Shown here: positions 35,739 through 44,486 of the stretch, piece by piece
How the letters are laid out: the number at the start of each line of letters is the position of its first letter
How positions within the stretch are numbered: the stretch's first letter is position 1
Assembly: GCA_024640565.1 (NCBI GenBank)
Contig: JAHEET010000006.1
Location: 124,001 to 188,000, forward strand
Reading direction: 5' to 3'
Origin: Flavobacteriaceae bacterium
GTDB taxonomy: Bacteria; Bacteroidota; Bacteroidia; Flavobacteriales; Flavobacteriaceae
DNA: 64,000 nt
The notes under the pieces: model-generated
Seen by the model: only the letters and a program-made list of their open reading frames with translations
What the model was told of the DNA's origin: nothing
Databases searched by the model: none
Made by a program: the position numbers and the translations under genes

Positions 35739-36875
35739 CTAAAGCTGCTTGATGCCCGAACCCAAAAAAGGTTTCAGCGGCAGGCTATTCATAATTGAAA
35801 TATCTTCAGCAAAAGAGCTTTCATTCCCTAAAAAAGCAAGGATTTTTTTGGCAGGTATCTTTTGAAAAATTCTTGTAAACACTTCTTTTCCCGTTAATTT
35901 CTTGGTTAATAAAACATCCAAAAGAGTTCGATCATACCATTGATATACTTTATCTTTGAAAGAGGTTGTTAAATTTGGATGCTTACCTGCTTCTAAATGA
36001 CCTACAATTTCTGCAACATTTTTTTGAATGAATTGAAACGTATATCCACTACTTGCTTTTGTAAATCCACCAGCAGTTCCCAAATTGACAACATGGGGTT
36101 TTGAAGTTTTTTCGAATTTCGCTAATGACATTGGGATAACTCCAAACTCCTCGTGTTTGATCGTGTAATTGTCAATATTTAAATCTTCTTTAATGTATTT
36201 TTTCAAGGCAGAAACATAGGTAGCTTGTGCTAAAACACGGGGACTAAAAAGCGTATATTCCACGAGGGCTTCAGTTGTAGATGTAGGCAAAACATACATA
36301 AAGGTAGCACCCTGCTTTTGGGAAACACTAAAATCCATAAGCCTTCCTACTTTTGGATTAAAAACCGGTTTTTCAGATTGAATGACCCAACCTTTAAAAT
36401 GCTGTAAAAGCGAATTTTGTTCCGTAATTTTTGGGTTGAATACCTGGGTTGAATTGAACACATACGTTCCTGTGTGGCTATTTTCAGAAGTCCTTACTAT
36501 AGCAGCAGCATCCTCAGCATCAATCCCTGTTACGGTTTCTTGCAGAAAGGTTACATTTTCAAATTGCTGCGCGTAATCTAGGACAAAATTATAAAAATCG
36601 AGGCCCAAAATCATCTTGTAGGTATACGATCCTAAATTGAGTTCTTTTTTAAGGTCCGTGGCTAAAAATTCAAGGGTATTCCATTTTGCATGCACAATAG
36701 ATTCAAACAAACCTGGGGTTTTCTCCCAAAAACACCAGGTTCGATCGTTGTTATTTTTGGGTGCTTGATCGATTACCAAAATAGATTTAGATTGCAATGA
36801 GGGCGACTGCAATAGAGAGTACAAAAGGCTAAGCCCTGCACAACCCGATCCGGCTATTATGTAATCGTATTTCAT
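35739..36875 (-). CDS. crtY: Lycopene beta-cyclase
   Basis: CrtY closes the ends of lycopene to make beta-carotene, the base of yellow flavobacterial pigments. The ATG at 36875 gives a 378-residue protein with an N-terminal FAD/NAD-binding motif (YDYIIAGSGCAGLSLLYSLL, about 3-22), the family hallmark DRTWCFWE (about 50-57), and GTAGGFTKASSGYTFQFIQ near 260-278. An upstream in-frame start at 36905 would overlap the neighbouring gene. Other carotenoid genes are not in the window, so this crtY is separate from any crtBI cluster. Confidence 0.92.
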   Translation of the reverse strand: MKYDYIIAGSGCAGLSLLYSLLQSPSLQSKSILVIDQAPKNNNDRTWCFWEKTPGLFESIVHAKWNTLEFLATDLKKELNLGSYTYKMILGLDFYNFVLDYAQQFENVTFLQETVTGIDAEDAAAIVRTSENSHTGTYVFNSTQVFNPKITEQNSLLQHFKGWVIQSEKPVFNPKVGRLMDFSVSQKQGATFMYVLPTSTTEALVEYTLFSPRVLAQATYVSALKKYIKEDLNIDNYTIKHEEFGVIPMSLAKFEKTSKPHVVNLGTAGGFTKASSGYTFQFIQKNVAEIVGHLEAGKHPNLTTSFKDKVYQWYDRTLLDVLLTKKLTGKEVFTRIFQKIPAKKILAFLGNESSFAEDISIMNSLPLKPFLGSGIKQL

Positions 36876-36880
36876 AATTT

Positions 36881-37366
36881 TTATCTCAAAAAGCGATTGT
36901 ACCAACTTTCTTCAATGGGCATTTCCCAGTGATTGTTTAGATCTTGTTTGACCGAAATTAGGTTGTCAAAAATAATTGATTTTCCGGTGAGCGCTTTGTT
37001 TTTTAGTAACTTTTTAAAGTCTTTAAGCTCTTTGTACTGAACAAATTCACCTTGCTTAAAACATACATTCATTTTATCTAAAAGAGAAACATTATACGTT
37101 TCTTGCAAACTTAAAATAAAAGAAACCGAAGTGTCAATATCTTCATTTGTAAGTGCAAAGCTATTTACATCTACCATAAGAATAATAAATCGTTGGTACA
37201 AGAACTGATAAGAAGCTTTAAAATTTTCATCTTCCGAATTCCAACTTTCGATAAAAGTTTTGATCTTCTGTTCTAATTCTTCAATTTCATTTGGATAAAA
37301 CTTTCTGTTGGATGGATATACCCATACTTTCGAGTTTTCTGGCAATGTATTGTCGTCTACGTACAT
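36881..37366 (-). CDS. Conserved small cytoplasmic protein, function unknown
   Basis: This 161-residue protein belongs to a Bacteroidetes family that begins MYVDDNTLPENSKVWVYPSNRKF and is, as I recall, often labelled 'ABC transporter ATPase'. That label is not supported here: there is no Walker A or signature motif and it is far too short. It is acidic, helical and without a signal peptide. It precedes crtY by 5 bp, so the two share a transcript, but a functional link is not evident. A TATCTTTG box lies upstream at 37387-37394. Confidence 0.7.
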   Translation of the reverse strand: MYVDDNTLPENSKVWVYPSNRKFYPNEIEELEQKIKTFIESWNSEDENFKASYQFLYQRFIILMVDVNSFALTNEDIDTSVSFILSLQETYNVSLLDKMNVCFKQGEFVQYKELKDFKKLLKNKALTGKSIIFDNLISVKQDLNNHWEMPIEESWYNRFLR

Positions 37367-37386
37367 TTTGGTGCTTTATGGTGGTG

Positions 37387-37394
37387 CAAAGATA
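37387..37394 (-). promoter_or_regulatory. Candidate -7 box upstream of the gene pair ending in crtY
   Basis: The minus strand reads TATCTTTG (perfect TAnnTTTG) about 20 bp before the ATG at 37366. No -33 match was placed. Confidence 0.45.
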
Positions 37395-37475
37395 TTAAAA
37401 AGAAAAACCCTTTGACCTCTATTTACAAATCGGTTGGTTAAAAGTTCGGTTGGGATGGAGTATTTCGAGTTTTTT

Positions 37476-38072
37476 TTACAATACGGAGCTCATTTTTACA
37501 AAATCCTCTTGAACACTTTGCCCTTTGTTTTTGTTATACCAAACTTGTAGTTCTTGTTTAAATTGGGCATCGATGCTTCCATTTTTTGCTTTGTAAGCTG
37601 CCATTCTTTCAGTTGCTAAAGTAGGTCTTGGCCCCCAGGTATGCTGTACATTATTTTGTGCATCCAGCACAATTACTTTGGGGATGGATCTTCCGCCGTT
37701 GGTCAAAAATAAATCCATCAATGCTGGGTGTTCATCGCGAAGTACAATTTTCAAAGCAATGTTTTCGTTTTCAGCGACCAATTTTTGTATCACAGGGAGA
37801 TTCTGTGCAGCATCTCCACACCAACCCTCTGTGAGCACAAGCCAAGTTTGTTTTTGTGTAAGGTTTTTGAAAACCGCTTTTGTTTTAGCTGAAATTTTTA
37901 TGGTTTTATCCAATCGTTTCATTCTTCGGTCGTTTAACAAACTGTAGTTGGTAAGTGCTTCGGATTGAACGGGCCCTGTAGATTTCCCAAGCGCGAGTAA
38001 ATCATGAACAAGCGTTCTGTATTCAGTGTAAGAAATTGCGTTCGCTAAGCTTTTTTCTATTAAATGCTTCAT
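37476..38072 (-). CDS. Thioredoxin-like protein with single active-site Cys
   Basis: The 198-residue protein has a thioredoxin fold in its second half: WLVLTEGWCGDAAQNLP (about 77-93) is in the place of the classic WCGPC, followed by SIPKVIVLD with the cis-proline (about 147-155). The resolving cysteine is replaced by Ala (C85-G-D-A-A), so a dithiol mechanism is not possible at this site. It has no signal peptide and should be cytoplasmic. Related proteins are widespread in Bacteroidetes and Firmicutes, without a known function that I can name. Confidence 0.8.
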   Translation of the reverse strand: MKHLIEKSLANAISYTEYRTLVHDLLALGKSTGPVQSEALTNYSLLNDRRMKRLDKTIKISAKTKAVFKNLTQKQTWLVLTEGWCGDAAQNLPVIQKLVAENENIALKIVLRDEHPALMDLFLTNGGRSIPKVIVLDAQNNVQHTWGPRPTLATERMAAYKAKNGSIDAQFKQELQVWYNKNKGQSVQEDFVKMSSVL

Positions 38073-38140
38073 AAGTTAAAGGAGATGGGTGCTTTTTGAA
38101 TATTGATTGGGTCAAAAATACCACTAAAAGAATTTTTATT

Positions 38141-39085
38141 TTATTTTTTTTGAAGCTGATGTATCATATCTCTTGTCATGGTTTCCAAATTGAATTCATG
38201 TTGCCAACCCCAATCTTTCCGTGCTTCAGCATCTTCAATAGATTGAGGCCAACTGTCTGCAATTTTTTGACGGAAATCCGGGTGGTAACTCATTTCAAAA
38301 TCGGGAAGGTGTTTTTTTATTTCTTCAGAAATTTCTTCAGGGGTAAAGTCAATTGCAGCAAGATTATAAGAAGACCGTATTTTGATACGATTCCTATCTG
38401 CTTGCATTAATGCTATGGTTGCCTGTACCGCATCTTCCATATACATCATGGGCAGGCGCGTGTCTTTGGCTAAAAAACATTCATATTTCCCCTCTTTTAG
38501 GGCTTTAAAAAAAATATCTACAGCATAATCGGTAGTGCCTCCACCCGGTTTCGTTTTCCAAGAAATAATCCCTGGATAGCGCAAACTTCGAACATCTACA
38601 CCGTATTGTTCATGGTAATAATTGCACCAAAACTCCCCCGAAAGCTTGCTAATTCCGTAGACAGTAGAAGGTTCCATGATGGTTTTTTGAGAGGTTTTTA
38701 TTTTGGGAGTCGAAGGGCCAAAAACAGCAATTGAACTTGGCCAAAATATTTTTTGGATGTGTTGTTCTTTTGCCAAATCTAACACTGCTAAAATTGAGTC
38801 CATATTTAAACGCCATGCCTCCGCTGGATATTTCTCTGCAGTAACAGACAACATTGCTGCCAACAAGTACACTTGTGTGATCTGGTATTTTTGAACCACT
38901 TTTAAAATCGCTTCTTTATTGGATGCATCTAAAATTTCAAAAGGAGCAAGCGAAGAGCATCCTGAAATGGGCTCTCGGATATCGGAAGCTATCACAGCGT
39001 GATTCCCATACATACTTCTTAATTTTTGTGTTAATTCTGTCCCTATTTGGCCACAAGCGCCAAGAATTAAAATACATTGCTTCAT
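38141..39085 (-). CDS. tdh: SDR-type L-threonine 3-dehydrogenase
   Basis: The 314-residue protein is an extended short-chain dehydrogenase resembling the NAD-dependent threonine dehydrogenase of Flavobacteria, which makes 2-amino-3-ketobutyrate from threonine. It has the NAD motif GACGQIG (8-14), the catalytic pair Tyr/Lys in STVYGISK (about 135-142), and the enzyme-typical stretches FWPSSIAVFGPSTPK, RYPGIISWKTKPGGGTTDYAVDIF and FRQKIADSWPQSI. A general NAD-epimerase is the alternative. It is a single gene with a TACCTTTG box upstream. Confidence 0.86.
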   Translation of the reverse strand: MKQCILILGACGQIGTELTQKLRSMYGNHAVIASDIREPISGCSSLAPFEILDASNKEAILKVVQKYQITQVYLLAAMLSVTAEKYPAEAWRLNMDSILAVLDLAKEQHIQKIFWPSSIAVFGPSTPKIKTSQKTIMEPSTVYGISKLSGEFWCNYYHEQYGVDVRSLRYPGIISWKTKPGGGTTDYAVDIFFKALKEGKYECFLAKDTRLPMMYMEDAVQATIALMQADRNRIKIRSSYNLAAIDFTPEEISEEIKKHLPDFEMSYHPDFRQKIADSWPQSIEDAEARKDWGWQHEFNLETMTRDMIHQLQKK

Positions 39086-39112
39086 TATTAATAATTCAAT
39101 TTTATATCAAAT

Positions 39113-39120
39113 CAAAGGTA
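39113..39120 (-). promoter_or_regulatory. Candidate -7 box of the threonine dehydrogenase gene
   Basis: The minus strand reads TACCTTTG, matching TAnnTTTG, 27 bp before the ATG at 39085. Confidence 0.45.
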
Positions 39121-39277
39121 CTTAATTTAAGTATTCTTAAAAAAGAAAACATCCATTAAAGTATTCTGAAAAAACATCATTTAAAACACCGTGTGCTAAA
39201 CTTTGTAAAATTTCTATTTTTTTAAAAATAATTCTCTTATAAATGAGTATTTTAGCAAAATAAAAAAATACGTTTTT

Positions 39278-39892
39278 GTGAAAAAATACACAGCGCTCTT
39301 ATCGATCCTTTTTTTCTGTTTTTGTACGACAAAAGAGCAGGAGACAGAAAAGCTGCCAATAAAAAAGACAAAATTAAGTGTAGCGATAACCCACAAGACG
39401 CCTGTCAAGATTGAAGCATCCTTTATAGCGCATCTAGACTCCTGGAAAGAATACAAGTTGGTCGAAGAATTTGCTGGAAAATTTCATCAAACTTCTCCCA
39501 ACGAAGCGCTAAGCAATGCACTTGAGTTGAAAAGTCTTGTGCAACAGTTAAAAGACAGTCTCAAACCTACAATTTTTAACAGCCCTTCATTTAATGCACG
39601 CATCAATGTACTTTACAGTGAAGCGGAAAGGTTGGCCGACATTACCTTTATACCTGCCATTAAAACAGTAGAAATAAATGAACAAGTTGAAAAAACATTG
39701 GGTGCTTTTTCTGCATTGAATGTGAAGATAAACACGGTTTTGTCCCAGAAAAAATTTGAAGATGCCATTGGCATATCTCCCAAATTTATAGGCTTAGACA
39801 CCACAAAAATGGATCGCGTATCAAAAAAAACAGTGGCCGCTTTTGATAAAAAATTAAAGACTAAAAAGCCCCCAAGAAAAAGACTAAAATAG
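39278..39892 (+). CDS. Lipoprotein of unknown function, C-terminus possibly frameshifted
   Basis: The GTG at 39278 starts a 204-residue protein with a lipoprotein-type signal (MKKYTALLSILFFCFC). The mature part is mostly helical and Lys/Glu-rich, with no recognised domain. The frame ends in KKPPRKRLK at 39892, but a -1 frame continues from the same point to a TAA at 39964-39966 with a similar Lys-rich sequence (KTKIDKKPLLDYKNTKRKN), ending 2 bp before the next ATG. One extra base in the C5 run (near 39868-39873) or the following A run would fuse them. It is the first of three plus-strand genes before the large BNR protein. Confidence 0.6.
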   Translation: MKKYTALLSILFFCFCTTKEQETEKLPIKKTKLSVAITHKTPVKIEASFIAHLDSWKEYKLVEEFAGKFHQTSPNEALSNALELKSLVQQLKDSLKPTIFNSPSFNARINVLYSEAERLADITFIPAIKTVEINEQVEKTLGAFSALNVKINTVLSQKKFEDAIGISPKFIGLDTTKMDRVSKKTVAAFDKKLKTKKPPRKRLK

Positions 39893-39968
39893 ATAAAAAG
39901 CCTTTGCTGGACTATAAAAATACCAAACGAAAAAACAGTTTTAAGAAAGTGAAAATCAATAACTAATT

Positions 39969-40445
39969 ATGAAAAAAACATTCTTAATCTTGATAGGATT
40001 CTTATTTTTACAAAACTGTAAACAAGAAGTTCCTGTTGCAAAAGACGCTGCCATTAAAAAAGAAGTAACCCGTGTTGTAAATAGCTGGCACCAGGCCGCT
40101 ACAGATGCACATTTCGAAAATTACTTTTCTAAAATGGACAGTATTGCAGTATTCATTGGAACAGATGCTTCGGAAAACTGGACCAAAACACAATTTGAAA
40201 ATTTCAGCAAACCTTATTTTGACAAGGGCAAGGCTTGGGATTTTAAAACCATGGAAAGAAACATCTATATCAGTAAAAACAAACAAGTGGTTTGGTTTGA
40301 CGAACTACTGGATACATGGATGGGAACTTGTAGGGGTTCCGGAGTACTCGAAAAAAACAACACCGAATGGAAAATAAAACAATATGTTTTGTCTGTTACA
40401 ATCCCCAACGACAGCATTCAAAAAGTAATTAAATTAAAGAATTAA
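39969..40445 (+). CDS. SnoaL/NTF2-like fold lipoprotein
   Basis: The 158-residue protein has a lipobox near residue 17 (FLQNC) and a body that matches the NTF2/SnoaL-like cone fold used by DUF4440-type proteins: an early helix (VTRVVNSWHQAATDAHFENYF), then KMDSIAVFIGTDASENW, and a sheet ending in EWKIKQYVLSVTIPND. Its ligand or activity is not known. It is 20 bp before the large secreted BNR protein, so it is probably co-transcribed with it. Confidence 0.72.
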   Translation: MKKTFLILIGFLFLQNCKQEVPVAKDAAIKKEVTRVVNSWHQAATDAHFENYFSKMDSIAVFIGTDASENWTKTQFENFSKPYFDKGKAWDFKTMERNIYISKNKQVVWFDELLDTWMGTCRGSGVLEKNNTEWKIKQYVLSVTIPNDSIQKVIKLKN

Positions 40446-40465
40446 AACTTTTCAATTAAATCATT

Positions 40466-43400
40466 ATGAAAAAAATTACAACCCTTTTATTTTGCGTATT
40501 TACTGCTGGAATTTTTGCGCAAGTAATTCAAAGAAATGCTCCTTGGATTGCAGAAACACCGCTAAAAGAGAAGCGGACAATTACTTTGGAAGAAGCGAAA
40601 AATGCAGCAATGCTGTATTTTACGACCATCGATAAAAACAAAAAAGGAAGTGGTCTAAAACCTTTTGAAAGGTGGAACTACCATTGGAGTCATTACACCA
40701 AAGCAGATGGAACCATTGCCCCTGCCAGTGATTTGTGGAGTGCTTGGGAAGCAAAAAATGCCATGAATAACAACCAAGAAGCAAGAACAGACGAGAGTAA
40801 TTGGACCTCTTTGGGGCCCTATTCCCATACAAATACTGGGTCTTGGTCACCAGGACAAGGAAGAGTAAACGCAATTGCTGTAGATCCTAGTGATGGAGAC
40901 ACCTACTATGTAGGTGCGCCCGCTGGGGGAATTTGGAAATCGACCGATGCCGGGATTAACTGGACTCCGTTAACCGATTATTTACCCCAAATTGGTGTTT
41001 CCGGAATTGCAGTGCATCCAACAGACCCTCAAACAATTTACATTGCTACAGGGGATGACGATGCCGGAGATTCTTATGCTGTGGGTGTTTTTAAGTCTAC
41101 CGACGGAGGTACTACATGGAACAATACCGGGAGTTTGACTGGAAATCCAAATTCAATGAATGACATTTACATTCACCCAACCGATACTGAAACCGTTTTG
41201 GTTGCCACCAGTTCTGGAGTGCATAAAACCACCAATGGAGGAACGAGCTGGACTCGGAAACTCTCTGGAAATATTAGAGATTTAAAAATGAGGCCCAACG
41301 ACCCAACCGTATGGTATGCGGCGAGCAACAATACTTTTTACAAATCCTCAGATGCTGGCGAATCATTTCAACAAATATCAATACCAGCCTTATTCAATTC
41401 TCAAAGAATTGTAATGGATGTCACTCCAAAAAATCCAGACTATGTGTATTTTGTAAGTGCAGGATCCCAAAGTGCTTTTAATGGTGTTTGGAAATCAACA
41501 AATGCTGGAGATTCTTTTACACAAACCGCTGAAACCGATGATATTTTTGAAAGCTCACAAGCATGGTTTGACCTTGCATTGACCATTTCAGATAAAGATG
41601 AAAATAAGGTATATGTGGGAGTTTTAAATATTTGGTCTTCTACCGATGGAGGTGACAATTTTACCAAATTAAACAACTGGAGTTCTCCTGAAGCCGACTC
41701 GTATACGCATGCCGACATTCATATTATGCGTTTTATTAATGGAAAGTTTTTTGCGGGGACCGACGGAGGAATTTATGTTTCTACCAACCACGGAACCAAC
41801 TTCACCGATTTAACAGAGAATCTGGACATCAGTCAATTTTATAAAATATCAGTAGCACAACAAAATTCTGGAAATATCGTGGGAGGACTCCAGGACAATG
41901 GAGGCTATGCTTTTTCAAACAATCAATGGAGCAACTACCACGGTGCAGATGGTATGGATGCCGCTGTAAGTGGAACAGATCCTAACACCTATTATGGCTT
42001 TATTCAAAATGGTGGTGGTCTTTACATTACCAATAACGGAGGCCTTTCAAGAAGTGGAAGTGTTGGGGCACCAGATGGAGAAAGTGGAAACTGGGTAACT
42101 CCTTTGGTGTCGGATAGCCAAGGAACTATTTATGCAGGTTATGGAGAAGTTTATAAACTTGTTGAAGAACCAGAATCGATATCATGGGAACAAGTGTCTA
42201 CAAACAACTTTGGAGGACGTTTGACGCACCTAGAGATAGATCCGAATGATGATAATAATATCTATGCGACTTTGGGGGGTACGCTATACCGAAGTACAGA
42301 TGCAGGGGTTACATTTACAAACATTCAAAACTTTTTTGGCGAAACCATTAATAGTATCGAAATCAATAATAATGACTCAAACATCGCTTATCTTACGACA
42401 AACGGAAATGTAAAAAAATCAACAAACATTTTAAACGGTGTTGTCAACTTTACAGACATTACAGCCAATTTACCTTCTGAGAGTAAATTGATTGCAAGAC
42501 ACCATGCCCGAAGTGGAAAAAATACAGTGTATGTAGGAACTGCATTGGGGGTGTATTTCATTAATGATGATACGACTAGCTGGGAAACTTTTGACAACAA
42601 CTTACCCAACGTAGCCGTAAGAGATTTAGAAGTAAATGAGGAAGATTCTAAATTGTTTGCAGCCACCTACGGAAGAGGTGTTTTTTCAACCGACATTCCT
42701 AGAATTCTACCGCCAACAGATGTAAAGCTAATTGCGATTAACAATCCAAATGGAATTGCTTGTAGCACCACGTTTGTCCCAGAAATTGTAGCTTCAAACC
42801 AAGGAACAAATCCAATTACAGTCATTGACATTGAGTACACAATTGATGGTGTCTTGGAAGAGTATCAGTGGACGGGGAATTTGGATTCTGAAGAATCAAT
42901 TTCGATAGCCCTGCCTGCAGTAACGCTTGCAACCGGAAATCATGACATAAAAGTAACAACACTTGTTACAGACGATGCCTATGACACCAACAATGAGAAA
43001 GAAGTTTCTTTTATTGTAAACAATACCAACAACAGCCCCACTACCGTAAATTCATTTGAGAACTCTGGGACAGATTCGTTTCTTATCGAAACCATTGGTA
43101 CCGATGATGATTTATGGGAATTGGGAAGACCAAGTGGAACTTTATTAAACATGACCGGTACAGGAGACAATGTGTATGCAACCAACAGAAGCGGAGAACA
43201 CACGGTTTTAACAACCAGTTACCTATATTCAAAATGTATTGACCTTTCTTTGTTGGCAGATCCTGTTTTAAGCTTTAAAATGGCCTTTGATATTGAACAA
43301 GATTGGGATTATTTGACGGTTGAGTACTCTACAACGGGTGCCGATTGGACAATTTTAGGAACTGCTGCAGATCCAAACTGGTACAACAGTGCCTCTACAG

Positions 43401-43870
43401 CAAATGGAATTCCTGGCGCACAATGGACGGGTGAAGGAGAAGATAGCGATGCAGAAGGGAATACCAACGCAACACTGCGAGAATACAGCTATGATTTGGA
43501 AGCGTTTTCCAATGAAACAAATATAGTTTTTAGGTTTAAGTTTTTCTCCGACCAGGCAGTTGTGGAAGAAGGAGCATTGATTGACGATTGGGTAATTAAC
43601 GGAACGGCTTTGAGTGTAAACAACCAAGACTTGCAAAGTTCCTTTGCCGTATATCCAAATCCATCCAATGAAATTTTCAATATTACTTGGACAGAACAAG
43701 GAACTGCAGCCATTGTGATTTATGATTATACGGGAAAAAATATTCTAAAGAAAACACAACTAACTGATGGGCGCTACACGCTCAATTTAAACGGATTTAG
43801 CAAAGGTTTGTACTTCGCAAAAATTAATGTAGACGGAAAACAAGCAACCAAAAAAATCATTTTAGAATAG
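40466..43870 (+). CDS. Large BNR/VPS10-like beta-propeller protein with T9SS sorting domain
   Basis: The 1134-residue protein has a signal peptide (about 1-19, ...GIFAQ) and many BNR/Asp-box repeats of the type SxDxGxxW (WKSTDAGINW, FKSTDGGTTW, HKTTNGGTSW, YKSSDAGESF, WKSTNAGDSF, WSSTDGGDNF, YVSTNHGTNF, YRSTDAGVTF), as in sortilin/VPS10-like propellers and glycosidases. A CARDB/MAM-like region follows (about 750-1050), and the C-terminus is a T9SS type A domain (YPNPSNEIFNITW ... KIILE, about 1060-1134). It is probably a secreted surface protein; no catalytic site can be named. A strong terminator follows. Confidence 0.88.
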   Translation: MKKITTLLFCVFTAGIFAQVIQRNAPWIAETPLKEKRTITLEEAKNAAMLYFTTIDKNKKGSGLKPFERWNYHWSHYTKADGTIAPASDLWSAWEAKNAMNNNQEARTDESNWTSLGPYSHTNTGSWSPGQGRVNAIAVDPSDGDTYYVGAPAGGIWKSTDAGINWTPLTDYLPQIGVSGIAVHPTDPQTIYIATGDDDAGDSYAVGVFKSTDGGTTWNNTGSLTGNPNSMNDIYIHPTDTETVLVATSSGVHKTTNGGTSWTRKLSGNIRDLKMRPNDPTVWYAASNNTFYKSSDAGESFQQISIPALFNSQRIVMDVTPKNPDYVYFVSAGSQSAFNGVWKSTNAGDSFTQTAETDDIFESSQAWFDLALTISDKDENKVYVGVLNIWSSTDGGDNFTKLNNWSSPEADSYTHADIHIMRFINGKFFAGTDGGIYVSTNHGTNFTDLTENLDISQFYKISVAQQNSGNIVGGLQDNGGYAFSNNQWSNYHGADGMDAAVSGTDPNTYYGFIQNGGGLYITNNGGLSRSGSVGAPDGESGNWVTPLVSDSQGTIYAGYGEVYKLVEEPESISWEQVSTNNFGGRLTHLEIDPNDDNNIYATLGGTLYRSTDAGVTFTNIQNFFGETINSIEINNNDSNIAYLTTNGNVKKSTNILNGVVNFTDITANLPSESKLIARHHARSGKNTVYVGTALGVYFINDDTTSWETFDNNLPNVAVRDLEVNEEDSKLFAATYGRGVFSTDIPRILPPTDVKLIAINNPNGIACSTTFVPEIVASNQGTNPITVIDIEYTIDGVLEEYQWTGNLDSEESISIALPAVTLATGNHDIKVTTLVTDDAYDTNNEKEVSFIVNNTNNSPTTVNSFENSGTDSFLIETIGTDDDLWELGRPSGTLLNMTGTGDNVYATNRSGEHTVLTTSYLYSKCIDLSLLADPVLSFKMAFDIEQDWDYLTVEYSTTGADWTILGTAADPNWYNSASTANGIPGAQWTGEGEDSDAEGNTNATLREYSYDLEAFSNETNIVFRFKFFSDQAVVEEGALIDDWVINGTALSVNNQDLQSSFAVYPNPSNEIFNITWTEQGTAAIVIYDYTGKNILKKTQLTDGRYTLNLNGFSKGLYFAKINVDGKQATKKIILE

Positions 43871-43889
43871 CACATCTGAAAATGTAATA

Positions 43890-43926
43890 CAAAAAAAGAG
43901 CTTCACAATGTGAAGCTCTTTTTTTA
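43890..43926. terminator. Bidirectional terminator between the BNR gene and recX
   Basis: A perfect 10-bp inverted repeat (GAGCTTCACA / TGTGAAGCTC) is flanked by A and T runs and ends at the recX stop codon. Confidence 0.9.
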
Positions 43927-44400
43927 TCCTAAAACATCTTTTACTGTTTTAAAAATTAATTCATTTTCAAAACCTTTACGCTTTAAAAAATCGATAAGTT
44001 TCTGTTTTCTCCTAAAAGGATTTGCTTCTGTAAGTACGGCATTCCTATTTTCTGTAATCCTATAAATAGTGGCAATGTACTCTTCTTGATCAATTTCCTT
44101 TAAAGCTGTTTTTATGTTGTAATCAGAAATATCTCTAAACTTGAGTTCTCTTACAATTCGTTGTTTTCCCCAGCTCTTAATTCGGAATTTCCCACGGGCA
44201 TAACTTTTAGAAAAGCGCTCTTCATTTAAAAAATTGTCTTTCATTAAGCGCAATAGAATAAGTTCTCTCGCCGCTGGAATCAAATTATAATCGCGCATTT
44301 TCTGCTCAATTTCTTTGTGACATCGATCTTGATACACACAATATTGCTCTAGTTTTCGCTGGAGTTGATCGACCGTAAACGATTTTTTCTTATCAATCAT
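43924..44400 (-). CDS. recX: Regulatory protein RecX
   Basis: RecX binds RecA filaments and dampens their activity. The 158-residue protein has the helical three-repeat pattern: FTVDQLQRKLEQYCVYQDRCHKEIEQKM, RLMKDNFLNEERFSKSYARGKFRIKSWGKQRIVRELKFRDIS and RKQKLIDFLKRKGFENELIFKTV. recA is not adjacent, which is common in this phylum. It is downstream of the RND operon but is separated from it by a hairpin. Confidence 0.9.
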   Translation of the reverse strand: MIDKKKSFTVDQLQRKLEQYCVYQDRCHKEIEQKMRDYNLIPAARELILLRLMKDNFLNEERFSKSYARGKFRIKSWGKQRIVRELKFRDISDYNIKTALKEIDQEEYIATIYRITENRNAVLTEANPFRRKQKLIDFLKRKGFENELIFKTVKDVLG

Positions 44401-44414
44401 GCTTTTAAAAATAC

Positions 44415-44454
44415 AAAAAGAGAATGTAATCTACACAAGAACATTCTCTTTTTT
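44415..44454 (-). terminator. Intrinsic terminator after the RND efflux operon
   Basis: The stem AAAAAGAGAATGT / ACATTCTCTTTTT with a 13-base loop and a T run lies between the RND permease stop and the recX start. Confidence 0.8.
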
Positions 44455-44486
44455 AATAGGGTATTAAAATCCCAATGCCTCCTTTG

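Noticed and set aside
36881-37366. ABC transporter ATPase
   Set aside because: The family name sometimes used does not fit: no Walker A/B or signature motif and only 161 residues.
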